Assembly: GCF_008122505.1 (NCBI RefSeq) | Contig: NZ_VSSB01000001.1 | Coordinates: 666,891-730,890, forward strand | DNA length: 64,000 bases | Source: Agromyces mariniharenae | GTDB lineage: Bacteria > Actinomycetota > Actinomycetes > Actinomycetales > Microbacteriaceae | Reading direction: 5' to 3' | Part shown: piece after piece, positions 41,641 to 50,471 of the stretch | Layout: each line of letters begins with the position of its first letter | Numbering within the stretch: position 1 is the stretch's first letter | Program-made: the position numbers and the translations under genes | Notes under the pieces: model-generated | The model's database searches: none | What the model was told of the DNA's origin: nothing | The model's input: only the letters and a program-made list of their open reading frames with translations

Positions 41641-42162
41641 ATGGCGACCGACACGAGATGGCTCAACACCGAGGAATCGGCCGCTTGGGTGCGCCTCATC
41701 GCGCTCGCCGAACTGCTGCCCGGTGCGCTCGACGCCCAGCTCCTGCGCGACGCCGGGCTCACGCACTTCGAGTACGTGGCGCTCATGTCGCTGGCGGATG
41801 CCCCGAACCGCACGATGCGCATGACCGAGCTCGCCTCTCGCACCAACGCGACGCTCCCCCGCCTCTCGCACGTCGCCCGCCGCCTCGAGGAGCGAGGACT
41901 CATCGAGCGCTTTCCGTGCCCCGAGGATCGCCGCGCGACCAACGCGACCATCACGAGGGCGGGTCTCGACCTGCTCGCCTCGGCAGCGCCGGGTCACGTC
42001 GACACCGTGCGCGCGAACGTGCTCGACGCGCTCTCGCCCGAGCAGCTCGAGCAGCTCTACCAGATCGCGGGCGCCGTGCTCACCCGGCTCGACCCCGACG
42101 AGCGCCTCACGGCCACCTCGTGCCAGTTCAGCGAGGGTCCGGCCGCCGCCCGCATGGGCTGA
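41641..42162 (+). CDS. MarR-family transcriptional regulator
   Basis: 173 residues with the MarR winged helix at about 40-115 (THFEYVALMSLADAPNRTMRMTELASRTNATLPRLSHVARRLEERGLIERFPCPEDRRAT). Usually a dimeric repressor released by a phenolic or oxidised ligand. It is divergent from the NADP reductase gene and probably represses both. ATG 41641 follows GGATGGAG. Confidence 0.92.
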   Translation: MATDTRWLNTEESAAWVRLIALAELLPGALDAQLLRDAGLTHFEYVALMSLADAPNRTMRMTELASRTNATLPRLSHVARRLEERGLIERFPCPEDRRATNATITRAGLDLLASAAPGHVDTVRANVLDALSPEQLEQLYQIAGAVLTRLDPDERLTATSCQFSEGPAAARMG

Positions 42163-42187
42163 CGAGCACTCCCGGACTGGACCCCGC

Positions 42188-42664
42188 TCAGGCGGCAGCG
42201 ATGCGCGCGCGCACGAATCCGAGCGTCGTCGGTGGGAACAGCTCGACGGGCAGCACGGTGTAGGTGCTCCCGTTCCTCGTCTTGAGGAGGACCGCAGACC
42301 CGCTGACCGCCGCCGACTCGAATGCGCGGTAATCGATCGCACCGTCGGACAGCGCGGTCGTCACATGCAGCGAATCGGGACCGACGCGAACGGCGGTCCG
42401 CTGCCCGCCGGCCGTGATGCTGCGCAGCTGTCGAGCCAGCCGACGACGACTCGCAGAGATGAGGATCCAGACGATCCCGGCAATGAGCGCGAGCCCGACC
42501 CCAGCACCGGGCCACGAACTGATGCCGAGCACAGCCGTGAGTGCCACCGCCAGGCAGATCACGACGCCCGTCGCGATCACCGGCGGGCGGGTGTAGACGT
42601 ACCGGATGGAACCCGCGGCGAGTCGATCGGACGTCGTGGCGTCGGCGGTGAACTCGTGCTCCAT
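42188..42664 (-). CDS. YcxB-like membrane protein
   Basis: 158 residues. Two adjacent hydrophobic segments (IATGVVICLAVALTAVLGI; GVGLALIAGIVWILISA) and a soluble C-terminal domain (VGPDSLHVTTALSDGAIDYRAFESAAVSGSAVLLKTRNGSTYTVLPVELF) that matches the YcxB-like pattern. Function unknown. ATG 42664 gives the usual family length; an ATG at 42697 would add 11 residues. Confidence 0.75.
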   Translation of the reverse strand: MEHEFTADATTSDRLAAGSIRYVYTRPPVIATGVVICLAVALTAVLGISSWPGAGVGLALIAGIVWILISASRRRLARQLRSITAGGQRTAVRVGPDSLHVTTALSDGAIDYRAFESAAVSGSAVLLKTRNGSTYTVLPVELFPPTTLGFVRARIAAA

Positions 42665-42847
42665 GATGACGACCTCGTCGTCCTGTCCGACGGACATCCA
42701 CCACCCGCTCTCGTTCGATACCGCGTCGATCCTAGTGAGCGGAGTGCCTCGAGAGTGCACGAACGGTCGGTATCCACGCTCGATTCCGGCATTCCGAGCA
42801 GTCTCGAGCATCCAGGCTGGCGGGCGGGCGGGCTGAGCGCGCTGAGC

Positions 42848-42866
42848 GCACTGCCGAGGGCAGTGC
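42848..42866. promoter_or_regulatory. hairpin upstream of the accessory clpP pair
   Basis: GCACTGCC, GAG, GGCAGTGC: 8-bp perfect arms, 53 bases before the clpP start. It is preceded by GAGCGCGCTGAGCGC, a direct repeat of GAGCGC. It could be an operator for the clpP pair or the end signal of something upstream; I cannot decide. Confidence 0.4.
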
Positions 42867-42919
42867 TGCCCTGGGCAGCATCGGGCCCGCGGCATCCGCT
42901 CGCGTCGCAGGCTGGGGAC

Positions 42920-43546
42920 ATGAGCGAACACGAGACCCCACCACCCGTCCAGCCCATCGACGCCGAGCTCACCCGGCGCCTCTTCCACGAGCGCATCATC
43001 GTGCTCGGCGAGGAGCTCGACCAGGCCGGCGGCAACCGGCTCATCGCGCAATTGCTCACCCTCGCGGCCGACGACCCGCGCCGCGACATCCGCTTCTGGA
43101 TCAACTCGCCGGGCGGCTCGGTGCCCGCGATGCTCGCGATCATGGATGTGATGCGGGCCATCCCGAACGACGTGACGACGATCGCCGTCGGGTGGGCGGC
43201 GAGCGCGGGGCAGTTCCTCCTCACCGCGGGCACGCCGGGCAAGCGGTTCGCGCTGCCGCACGCGCGCATCCTCATGCACCAGGGGTCGGCGGGGATCGGC
43301 GGCACCGCGGTCGACGTCGAGCTGCAGGCCGACGACCTGCGGTACACGCGCGACGTCGTGCTCGGCATCACCGCCGAACTGACCGGCCAGCCGCTCGACC
43401 GCATCACGCAGGACTCGCTGCGCGACCGCTGGTACACCGCCGAGCAGGCGGTCGACTACGGCTTCATCGACCGCGTCGTGCACGGCTCGGAGGAGCTCTT
43501 CGGGGGCAGCGCACGACCCGTGGCCGGACTGCGGGTGCCGGCATGA
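42920..43546 (+). CDS. ClpP-family serine protease, catalytically intact subunit
   Basis: 208 residues of the ClpP/S14 family. Catalytic Ser95 in AVGWAASAGQFLL, His120 in ARILMHQG; INSPGGSVPAMLAIMDVM is the oxyanion-side glycine loop. Canonical GQAAS is GWAAS here. It sits directly before a second clpP-like gene (ATGA overlap), and no clpX or tig follows, so this is probably an accessory pair rather than the housekeeping clpP1P2. Works as a ring with a AAA+ unfoldase supplied from elsewhere. Confidence 0.9.
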   Translation: MSEHETPPPVQPIDAELTRRLFHERIIVLGEELDQAGGNRLIAQLLTLAADDPRRDIRFWINSPGGSVPAMLAIMDVMRAIPNDVTTIAVGWAASAGQFLLTAGTPGKRFALPHARILMHQGSAGIGGTAVDVELQADDLRYTRDVVLGITAELTGQPLDRITQDSLRDRWYTAEQAVDYGFIDRVVHGSEELFGGSARPVAGLRVPA

Positions 43547-44169
43547 GCTCGTACACCATCCCCTACGTCGTCGAGAAGCGCGGCAACGCCGAGCGCACGA
43601 TGGACGTGTACAGCCGCCTGCTCTCCGAGCGCATCGTCTACCTCGGCACCGAGATCGACGACGGCGTCGCGAACGTGCTCATCGCGCAGTTCCTGCACCT
43701 CGCATCCGAGTCGGGCGACGTGCCGATCAGCCTCTACCTCAACTCCCCCGGCGGCTCGCCCGGCGCGGCGCTCGCGGTCTACGACACGATGCAGCACATC
43801 CGGCCGGATGTCGCGACGACGTGCGTCGGCCAGGCGGGCGGCCCGGCCGCGGTGCTGCTCGCGGGCGGCGCGAAGGGGCAGCGGGCGATCCTCCCCCACG
43901 GCACGGTCACGCTGCACCAGCCCTCGACGCAGGGACGCGGCACCGTGCCCGACCTCATCCTGCACGCCGACGAGGTGCTGCGCGTGCGCGCCGACCTCGA
44001 GGCGGCGCTCGCGGCCGACACCGGGCGCGACGTGCTGACGCTACGGCACGACACCGATCGCGACCTGATCCTGCCGGCGGCCGACGCGGTGGCCTACGGG
44101 CTCGCCGACCACGTGCTCACGGCACCGGTGCCGGTGAACGCCGGGTCGTCGCCTGCGAGGGTCCGATGA
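43543..44169 (+). CDS. ClpP-like subunit lacking the catalytic serine
   Basis: 208 residues, ClpP fold with LYLNSPGGSPGAALAVYDTM and LHQP (His125 kept). The nucleophile segment reads CVGQAGGPAAVLLAGG; aligned to GQAASMGA the catalytic Ser is Gly100 (codon GGC, 43840-43842). No other serine is within this loop. It is therefore predicted inactive by itself and probably forms a mixed ring with the upstream active subunit, like ClpR in other lineages. Start overlaps the preceding stop. Its 3' end overlaps the convergent ROK gene by 53 bases. Confidence 0.9.
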   Translation: MSSYTIPYVVEKRGNAERTMDVYSRLLSERIVYLGTEIDDGVANVLIAQFLHLASESGDVPISLYLNSPGGSPGAALAVYDTMQHIRPDVATTCVGQAGGPAAVLLAGGAKGQRAILPHGTVTLHQPSTQGRGTVPDLILHADEVLRVRADLEAALAADTGRDVLTLRHDTDRDLILPAADAVAYGLADHVLTAPVPVNAGSSPARVR

Positions 44170-45115
44170 CGGATGCCGCGGACCAGGTGTCGATGACGTC
44201 GCCGAGCCCGGCCGCCCCGAACGCGAGGATCGCGGCGCCGATGCGGCCCGCCTCGTCGGCGAGCTCGCTCGTGAGCACCTCGGGACGCTCGCGCCACGCC
44301 AGGCCCGCGGTCATCCGCTCGGCGAGCGGCTCGAGCAGCGCGTCGCCCGCGCGCGAGAACCCGCCGCCGAGCACGATGACGCCGGGGTCGAGCAGCAGGG
44401 TGAGGATGTTGAGGCCCTGGGCCAGCACGTCGACCGCCTCCGACCAGACGCGATCGGCGATGGCATCCGATCCGAGGCGGTCGGCGATCTCGCGGGAGCT
44501 GCGTTCGCCGCCGCCGGCCGCCGCGTACCGCCTGGCGAGGCCGGCGCCCGAGACGTAGACCTCGAGGCATCCGCGCTGGCCGCAGGCGCACGGCTCACCG
44601 CCGGCGATCACCGGGATGTGGCCGAATTCGCCGGCGGCGCCCGTCGCCCCGGTCACCGTGCCCCCGCCGGTCACCACCGCGGCGGCCACCCCGGTGCCGA
44701 TCGGGATGAGCACGAAGTCCTCGCGGCCCCGCGCCGCGCCGAATCGCTGCTCGGCGAGACCCGCCGACCGCACGTCGTGACCCACGGCCACCGGCAACGA
44801 GAGAGCTGAAGCGAGCACGTCGAGCAGCGGCATGTCCTGCCAGCCGAGGTTCGACGCGTACCGCACCACGCCGCGCGACTCGTCGACCGACCCCGGCGTC
44901 ACGACCGCCGCGCCCACCGGGATCGTCGCCGCGGCCACGGCGAGGTCGCGCAGTTCGGTGAACAGCTCGACCAGCGCGAGCTCGACGTCGTGCGACGGGG
45001 TCAGGAGGGTCCGCTGCGCGAGGGTTCGCCCGAACTCGTCGACGACCGCGCCCTTCATCGTGGTGCCGCCGAGGTCGACCGCGAGGACGGCCCGGGGACG
45101 GTTCGGGGCGGTCAT
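44117..45115 (-). CDS. ROK-family sugar kinase
   Basis: 332 residues. ATP loop VDLGGTTMKGAVVDEFG (about 14-30), GTGVAAAVVTGG, and the ROK zinc motif CACGQRGCLEVY (C-x-C-x4-C) at about 160-171; no HTH, so a kinase rather than a repressor. Glucokinase, allose, fructo- or N-acetylmannosamine kinases look like this. It is the last gene of a seven-gene overlapping operon with an amino-acid importer, asparaginase II and CutC, so a hexose or amino sugar released from an amino-acid conjugate would fit. ATG 45115 overlaps the cutC stop (ATGA). Confidence 0.88.
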   Translation of the reverse strand: MTAPNRPRAVLAVDLGGTTMKGAVVDEFGRTLAQRTLLTPSHDVELALVELFTELRDLAVAAATIPVGAAVVTPGSVDESRGVVRYASNLGWQDMPLLDVLASALSLPVAVGHDVRSAGLAEQRFGAARGREDFVLIPIGTGVAAAVVTGGGTVTGATGAAGEFGHIPVIAGGEPCACGQRGCLEVYVSGAGLARRYAAAGGGERSSREIADRLGSDAIADRVWSEAVDVLAQGLNILTLLLDPGVIVLGGGFSRAGDALLEPLAERMTAGLAWRERPEVLTSELADEAGRIGAAILAFGAAGLGDVIDTWSAASVIGPSQATTRRSPAPVP

Positions 45116-45882
45116 GCGCACGCCATCGTGTGGTCGAGGACGGCGCGCATGCGGGCGACGAGCACGCCCGAGGTCGCGATGCGGTGGCCGGAATCGTAGC
45201 TCCGCGCGGTGGGCGAGGCGTCGATCGTGCTGGCGATCGCCGCACTGGGCACCGCCGCGCCGGGGCGGAGGTGCACCTCGCGGACGCCGGTCGTCCGCAC
45301 GAGCGCTTCCACGTTGTCGGGACGCACCCCGCCACCCGCGAGCACCGCGATGCGACCCGAGGCGTGCGAGACGAGCGCTGCGAGCCGCGCGGAGCCCTCG
45401 CTCGCGGAAGCGGCCCCACCCGAGGTGAGCACCCGCTCGACGCCGAGGTCGACGAGCTGGTCGAGGGCTGCGAACTGGTCGGGAGTCTGGTCGAACGCCT
45501 TGTGGAAGGTCACCGGCACGTCGCGAGCGACCGCCACGAGGCGCTCGGTGGCCGCGCGATCGATGGTCCCATCGGGCATGAGGGCGCCGACCACGAACCC
45601 GAGCCGCACCGCGGCGGGGCGGGGCAGGGCACGGATCATCCGGATGTCGGCGGCCATCGCCTCGAGCTCGGCGCTGCTGTAGACGAAGTCACCCGGGCGC
45701 TGGCGCACGAGCACCTGCACGCCGACGCGGTGCACGCGGTCGAATACGGCGGCCACCGTGCCGGCGCTCGGGGTGATGCCGCCGTCGCCGAGCGCGGCGC
45801 ACAGCTCGAGGCGGTCGGCTCCGGCGGCCTCTGCGACCGGAGCGCCGTCGACGTCGTCGAGGCAGACCTCGAGCAGCGTCAT
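45112..45882 (-). CDS. cutC: CutC family TIM-barrel protein
   Basis: 256 residues. Family signature at the N-terminus LLEVCLDDVDGAPVAEAAGADRLELCAAL, then GGITPSAGTV, RPRPGDF-like RQRPGDFVYSSAELEAM, VTFHKAFDQ and VLTSGGAASASEG. CutC was first tied to copper tolerance, but that role is disputed, and it is often found with sugar catabolic genes, as here. Placed between asparaginase II and the ROK kinase with four-base overlaps on both sides. A sugar-processing role is an inference from context. Confidence 0.9.
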   Translation of the reverse strand: MTLLEVCLDDVDGAPVAEAAGADRLELCAALGDGGITPSAGTVAAVFDRVHRVGVQVLVRQRPGDFVYSSAELEAMAADIRMIRALPRPAAVRLGFVVGALMPDGTIDRAATERLVAVARDVPVTFHKAFDQTPDQFAALDQLVDLGVERVLTSGGAASASEGSARLAALVSHASGRIAVLAGGGVRPDNVEALVRTTGVREVHLRPGAAVPSAAIASTIDASPTARSYDSGHRIATSGVLVARMRAVLDHTMACA

Positions 45883-46892
45883 CGTGCGGCCACGCGCACG
45901 CGCAGCGCCGCGTCGAGGTCGGCGCCGACGCCGATCGCGCCGACGGGACGGCCGCCGCCGAGCACCGGAACCCGGGCGAGCTCGCCCGCGCCGGAGACGT
46001 CGACGCCGAGCGCGCCGAGCACGGCGAGGGCCAGCAGCGTCGTGGCCCGCGGACTGCCGTCGACGACCTTCATCGCGACGGCGGTGCCGTCGGGCGCCGC
46101 GACGCCGATCACGCCCTCGGCGCCGCCCTTGGCCAGCGCGCCTGGCACCGTCTCCATGAGCCGGGTGTTCTGGTGGCCCGTGCCGCCGACGTGGAACGGG
46201 TGCGCGCGCATGGCGGCTGCGACCTGGCCCGCCGGCGTCGCCGGGCCGGCGAGGACGAGCGCACGGAACGCCTGCGCCAGTCCTCGGACCGTCGTGTCGA
46301 AGAGCGGCGCCCCGCACCCGTCGACGGCGTCGCGGGCGACGGGGACGCCGGTGACCTGCGCCATCGTGCGGCGCACGGCCTGCTGGACGGGATGGCCGTG
46401 GTCGAGGTAGTCGTGCGTCGACCAGCCGTTCGCGGCGCACGCGAGGAGCATCGCGGCATGCTTGCCCGAGCAGTTCATGCGGATGGGCGTCCTCGCCGCA
46501 CCGGCGCGGAGGAGCCGCTCGAAGGTCGGCTCGTCCTCCGGACGATCGGCCGGGCAACCGAGCGCGGATTCGTCGAGGCCGGCGCGGTCGAGGAGGTCGG
46601 CGACCACGCGCACGTGCTCGTCCTCGCCCGTGTGGCTGCCCGCGGCGATCGCGAGCTCGGGGCCGCGGAGCTCGGCGCCCTCGGTCAGGCACGCGAGCGC
46701 CTGCAGCGGCTTCACCGTCGAGCGCGGAAGGATGCGCGCGTCGGGAGCTCCGAGTTCGAGCAGCGTCTCGCCGTCGGGTCCGATCGCGACGATCGAGCCG
46801 AAGTGACGGCTCTCGATCATGCCAGAGCGTTCGACGACCGCGAGCTCGGCGAGCGCGGGATCGGTCGGGTGCGCGGTGGACGGGTGGGGCAT
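45879..46892 (-). CDS. asparaginase II family (PF06089-type) amidohydrolase
   Basis: 337 residues of the Rhizobium etli-type L-asparaginase II family: VVERSGMIESRHFGSIVAIGPDG, RSTVKPLQALACL (with the Ser/Lys pair of the active site), AAGSHTGEDEHV, MNCSGKHAAMLLAC and DGCGAPLFDTTVRGLAQAF. It hydrolyses the side-chain amide of asparagine or related amides to aspartate. Coupled translationally to the ABC permease upstream (TGATG) and to cutC downstream (ATGA). With a polar amino acid importer and a sugar kinase, a glycosyl-asparagine-like substrate is possible; plain asparagine use is the simpler alternative. Confidence 0.9.
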   Translation of the reverse strand: MPHPSTAHPTDPALAELAVVERSGMIESRHFGSIVAIGPDGETLLELGAPDARILPRSTVKPLQALACLTEGAELRGPELAIAAGSHTGEDEHVRVVADLLDRAGLDESALGCPADRPEDEPTFERLLRAGAARTPIRMNCSGKHAAMLLACAANGWSTHDYLDHGHPVQQAVRRTMAQVTGVPVARDAVDGCGAPLFDTTVRGLAQAFRALVLAGPATPAGQVAAAMRAHPFHVGGTGHQNTRLMETVPGALAKGGAEGVIGVAAPDGTAVAMKVVDGSPRATTLLALAVLGALGVDVSGAGELARVPVLGGGRPVGAIGVGADLDAALRVRVAAR

Positions 46893-47815
46893 CACGAGGC
46901 CTTCCTGGCGGCGCCCGAGAGGGCGGGGAGACGAGGGAGTCGTGGCAGCGGCGAGCCCGTGCGATGCAGGCGGTGCTGCAGGTGCGCCGCGAGCGCGGAG
47001 AGGCTTCCGTTGACGACGAGGTAGATGAGCGTCACCACGAGGTAGGTCGGGATGAGCAGGTGGAGGTACGTCGCGAGGACCTGGCCGCGGTAGAGCAGTT
47101 CGGTGAAGGCCACGATGAACCCGAGCGACGTGTCCTTCATGAGGCTCACGAGCTGGGTCACGAGCGACGGCGTCACGTTGCGCACGGCCTGGGGCAGCAC
47201 GACGAGTCGCGTGGCCTGCGCGGAGCGCAGCCCGAGGCTGAGCGCCGCCTCCCGCTGTCCGCGCGGCAGGCTCAGGACGCCCGCCCTGATGATCTCGGCG
47301 AACACGGCGGAGTTCGCGATCGTGAGCGGGATGGCGAGCTTCCACAGCGTGGGCACGTTGATGCCGATCTGCGGAAGTCCGAACAGCATGAGGTAGATCA
47401 CGAGCAGCACGGGCACGGTGCGGGCGATCTCGATGTACGCGCCGCTCAGGCCGCGGATCCATGGGCGGTGGCTCATGCGACCGAACGCGAGCACGACGCC
47501 GAGGGCCGACCCGAGCACCGCGACCACCACGGTGGCCTCGAGCGTGCCCATGAGACCGACCAGCAGGTACTGCCAGACGGCGGGATCGGTGAAGGGGACC
47601 CATTTCTCGGCGTCGAGCTGCCCGTGGGAGGCGAACTGCCACAGCCCGAGGCCGACGACGACCGCGAACACGGCGCAGCTCACGATGGAGCCGATGAGGT
47701 GACGGCGCTTCGCACGCGGCCCGGGCTCGTCGTAGAGGAAGGCGGCGGCGTACCGGGGTGCCCGGTCCTGGCGGCGGACGGCCGTCGGGCGGTCGGGGAT
47801 GAGCTGGGCGGTCAT
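46892..47815 (-). CDS. polar amino acid ABC transporter permease (GluD-like)
   Basis: 307 residues: a 45-residue cytoplasmic head, about five to six helices, and the HisM-type signature (TVPVLLVIYLMLFGLPQIG; AEIIRAGVLSLPRGQREAALSLGLRSAQATRLVVLPQAVRNVTPSLVTQLVSLMKDTSL). The longer N-terminus and C-terminus resemble GluD of the actinobacterial glutamate importer. Partner of the 47812-48456 permease; its start overlaps that stop by four bases. Confidence 0.9.
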   Translation of the reverse strand: MTAQLIPDRPTAVRRQDRAPRYAAAFLYDEPGPRAKRRHLIGSIVSCAVFAVVVGLGLWQFASHGQLDAEKWVPFTDPAVWQYLLVGLMGTLEATVVVAVLGSALGVVLAFGRMSHRPWIRGLSGAYIEIARTVPVLLVIYLMLFGLPQIGINVPTLWKLAIPLTIANSAVFAEIIRAGVLSLPRGQREAALSLGLRSAQATRLVVLPQAVRNVTPSLVTQLVSLMKDTSLGFIVAFTELLYRGQVLATYLHLLIPTYLVVTLIYLVVNGSLSALAAHLQHRLHRTGSPLPRLPRLPALSGAARKAS

Positions 47816-48456
47816 CGGACGATCGCCACCTTTCGTTCGACCCTGCCGGCGGCGAGCCCGATGGCGAGCGCGATGCCCATGTAGATGATGCCGGCGCTCG
47901 AGAAGATGAGGATGGGCTGGGCGGCCACGAGGTTGATCTTGTTCACGGCGGCGGTCAGTTCGACCACGCCGACCGCGGCGGCGAGGGCCGTGTTCATGGC
48001 GAGCGCGATCATGACATTGCCGATCGGCTGCACGACCGCGCGGAGCGCCTGGGGAAGCACCACGAGGCGCAGCGATTGCGCGAGCGTGAGTCCGAGTGCC
48101 CGGGACGCCTCGAGCTGCCCGACGGCGACCGTGTTCACGCCGCTGCGCACGGCCTCCGAGACGTAGGCGGCCTCGTAGACGATGAGCACGATGATCGCGG
48201 TCGGCGTGAGCGGCAGCATGAGCCCGGCGTCGGGCAGTGCGAACACCGCGAGCAGCAGGAGGGCGAGCAGCGGCACGTTGACGAAGAACTGCACGTACCC
48301 GAAGGCGGCGACCCGGAGGGCGCGGATGGGGCTCACCCGGGCCACGGTGACGAGCACGCCCAGCAGGATGGAGCCGACGCCCGCGATGACCGCCATCATG
48401 AGGGTCGTGCCGAGCGCCTCGAGCACGAGGCCGAGGTTGTCGATGAGGGGATTCAT
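47812..48456 (-). CDS. polar amino acid ABC transporter permease (GluC-like)
   Basis: 214 residues, five helices. HisM-type loop YVSEAVRSGVNTVAVGQLEASRALGLTLAQSLRLVVLPQALRAVVQPIGNVMIALAMNTAL. Forms the heterodimeric channel with the next gene. ATG 48456 is chosen (MNPLIDNL); a GTG at 48462 is possible. 72 bases after the binding-protein gene. Confidence 0.9.
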   Translation of the reverse strand: MNPLIDNLGLVLEALGTTLMMAVIAGVGSILLGVLVTVARVSPIRALRVAAFGYVQFFVNVPLLALLLLAVFALPDAGLMLPLTPTAIIVLIVYEAAYVSEAVRSGVNTVAVGQLEASRALGLTLAQSLRLVVLPQALRAVVQPIGNVMIALAMNTALAAAVGVVELTAAVNKINLVAAQPILIFSSAGIIYMGIALAIGLAAGRVERKVAIVR

Positions 48457-48528
48457 GAGCACTCACTGGCGCGGTGCGCCGGTCGGAGCGGGTGCGGCGG
48501 GCCGGGCGGCTCGCCGCACCCGCGTCGA

Positions 48529-49470
48529 TCAGGAACCGGGGACGGAGCCGATCTCGGGTGCGGTGGGCACGTCGGAGTCGGTGACGGTGCCGAGGGTGGT
48601 CTTCCAGGCCTCGGCCCAGTGGCCGCTCTCCTGGATCTCGAGCAGCCAGTCGTTGATGAACGACTTGAACTCGTCGTCGCCGTGCTTGAGGCCGATGCCG
48701 TAGGGCTCCTTCGTGAAGGGCGTGCCGACGACCTTCAGCGCGGAGTCGTTGGCCGCATTGCTCGCGAGCAGCGTGTAGTCCTGCACGTACGCGTCGCCGC
48801 GGCCCTGGAGGAGTGCCTGCACGGCGGCCGGGTCCGTCGCGAACGCGGTGACGTTGGCCGTGGGCGCCTGCTCGGGCACGGCGGTGACGGCGGGCGTGTT
48901 CGCACCGACGATGACCTCCTTGCCGTCGAGGTCCTCGATGCCCTTGATCTCGTCGTTGTCGCTCTTGACCGCGACGGCCAGGCCTGACTCGAAGTACGGG
49001 CCCGCGAACGAGACCTGCTCGGCGCGCTCGGGCGTGATCGTGTACGTGTTGAACACGACGTCGACCGTGTCGTTCTGGAGCATCGCCTCGCGCGTCTCGG
49101 TGGCCGGCGGGACGATCTCGACGTTCGGCTCGCCCAGGATGTAGATCGCGAGGAGCTTCGCGAGGTCGGCGTCGAAGCCCTCGACGCTGTCGGGGTCGGT
49201 CGGGTTCTGCTGGGACAGGAGCGGCGCGTCGAGCGCCTCGGCCACGACGAGCGTGCCGCGCTCCCTGATCCGCTCCATCGTCGAGCCGGGCAGGATCAGG
49301 TCATCCGCGGCGACCGGCGCGTCGGCGAACACGGAGCTCGTCTCGGCCGCGGCATCCGCGTCGTTCTCGTCGCCCGGCAGGCTCGTGGTGCTCGAGCACG
49401 CGGCGAGGGCGAGGGCTGCGGCGGCCAGTGCGGCGCCGGCGACAGCCTTCCGTCGTGTGATCCGGATCAT
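48529..49470 (-). CDS. polar amino acid ABC transporter substrate-binding lipoprotein (GluB-like)
   Basis: 313 residues. Twin-Arg-like start MIRITRRKAVAG, hydrophobic core and lipobox LAAC (Cys25). Type 3 (SBP_bac_3) domain: MERIRERGTLVVAEALDAPLLSQQNP, VEGFDADLAKLLAIYILGEPNVEIVPPATETREAMLQNDTVDVVFNTYTITPERAEQVSFAGPYFESG. The FNTYTIT and threonine/arginine pattern is that of glutamate/glutamine binders; specificity for a modified amino acid cannot be excluded. Confidence 0.9.
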   Translation of the reverse strand: MIRITRRKAVAGAALAAAALALAACSSTTSLPGDENDADAAAETSSVFADAPVAADDLILPGSTMERIRERGTLVVAEALDAPLLSQQNPTDPDSVEGFDADLAKLLAIYILGEPNVEIVPPATETREAMLQNDTVDVVFNTYTITPERAEQVSFAGPYFESGLAVAVKSDNDEIKGIEDLDGKEVIVGANTPAVTAVPEQAPTANVTAFATDPAAVQALLQGRGDAYVQDYTLLASNAANDSALKVVGTPFTKEPYGIGLKHGDDEFKSFINDWLLEIQESGHWAEAWKTTLGTVTDSDVPTAPEIGSVPGS

Positions 49471-49548
49471 GGGTGGTGCGTCCTTCCTCTGGGGTGGTTG
49501 GGGTGGTGAAGGTCTCAGGCGACCGCGCGAGGCCGGTCGACAGGGGGC

Positions 49549-50301
49549 TCAGTGCGACAGCACGGAGGCCAGGAACGAACGGGCGCGCTCGGAGTCGGGC
49601 GCATCGAAGAACCGATCGGGGGCGGCCTCCTCGACGATCTGCCCCTGGTCCATGAAGACGACCCGGTCCGCGGCCCGGCGCGCGAAGCCCATCTCGTGGG
49701 TGACGACGATCATCGTCATCCCCTCCGCGGCGAGCGAGGTCATCACGTCGAGCACCTCGCCGACCATCTCGGGGTCGAGCGCCGACGTCGGCTCGTCGAA
49801 CAGCATGACCTTGGGACGCATCGCGAGCGCGCGCGCGATCGCGACACGCTGCTGCTGTCCGCCCGAGAGCTGGGCGGGCAGGTGCCCGGCCTTGTCGGCG
49901 ATGCCGACGCGGTCGAGCAGTTCCATCGCCTCCCGACGCGCCTCGGCCTTGGGCACGCGTCGCACGTTGACGGGCGCGAGCGTCACGTTCTCGAGCACGG
50001 TGCGGTGCGCGAACAGGTTGAACGACTGGAACACCATGCCGACGTCGGCGCGCAACGCCGCGAGGGCCGGTCCCTCGACGGGAAGGAGCTCGCCGTCGAC
50101 CCGGATCTCGCCCGCGTCGACGGACTCGAGCCGATTGATGGAGCGGCACAGTGTCGACTTGCCGGAGCCCGACGGGCCGACCACGACGACGACCTCGCTC
50201 GCGCGGACGGTCAGGTCGATGTGCCTGAGCACGTGCAGCTCACCGAAGTACTTGTCGACACCCCGCAGGCTGACCATGGGCCGGGGCTCCGTTGCTGGCA
50301 T
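49549..50301 (-). CDS. polar amino acid ABC transporter ATP-binding protein (GluA/GlnQ-like)
   Basis: 250 residues: Walker [11 protein letters not shown]-loop MVFQSFNLF, signature LSGGQQQR, Walker B VMLFDEPT and switch VVTHE, all typical of GlnQ/HisP ATPases. First gene of the importer-asparaginase-cutC-ROK operon. ATG 50301 is preceded by GAGGAAAG; an ATG at 50313 has no ribosome binding site. Divergent from the ROK repressor, sharing a 170-base AT-richer promoter region. Confidence 0.92.
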   Translation of the reverse strand: MPATEPRPMVSLRGVDKYFGELHVLRHIDLTVRASEVVVVVGPSGSGKSTLCRSINRLESVDAGEIRVDGELLPVEGPALAALRADVGMVFQSFNLFAHRTVLENVTLAPVNVRRVPKAEARREAMELLDRVGIADKAGHLPAQLSGGQQQRVAIARALAMRPKVMLFDEPTSALDPEMVGEVLDVMTSLAAEGMTMIVVTHEMGFARRAADRVVFMDQGQIVEEAAPDRFFDAPDSERARSFLASVLSH

Positions 50302-50350
50302 CTTTCCTCGCATCGTCGTCGGGTTGTTGCGGCGAGCGTACTAACATCAC

Positions 50351-50391
50351 TCCAAAGGTGCAAGTATGCATTTTCTTCATCCAGTTTTGGA
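50351..50391. promoter_or_regulatory. divergent promoter region with TCCAAA/TTTGGA arms
   Basis: TCCAAA (50351-50356) and TTTGGA (50386-50391) flank an AT-rich core containing GCATTTTCTTCATC. The region between the ABC operon and the ROK gene stands out from the GC-rich surroundings. The symmetrical ends may be the ROK repressor's half-sites; the 29-base spacing makes this tentative. Confidence 0.45.
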
Positions 50392-50471
50392 CGAATGGAC
50401 GTACAGTAGTCTCGGACGCACCACTCAGCGTCGAGATCTCGCGTCAACGTGGAGGAAGGGATCCGGGGGCG

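Noticed and set aside
42834..42866. ClgR/PopR box before the clpP pair
   Set aside because: GAGCGCGCTGAGCGC only partly resembles the ClgR consensus, and the clear hairpin beside it could be an end signal. Not enough to name a regulator.
44117..44169. Misplaced stop of the ROK kinase because it overlaps the clpP-like gene by 53 bases
   Set aside because: The TGA at 44117-44119 is the first in-frame stop and the tail is short. Convergent overlaps of this size are acceptable.
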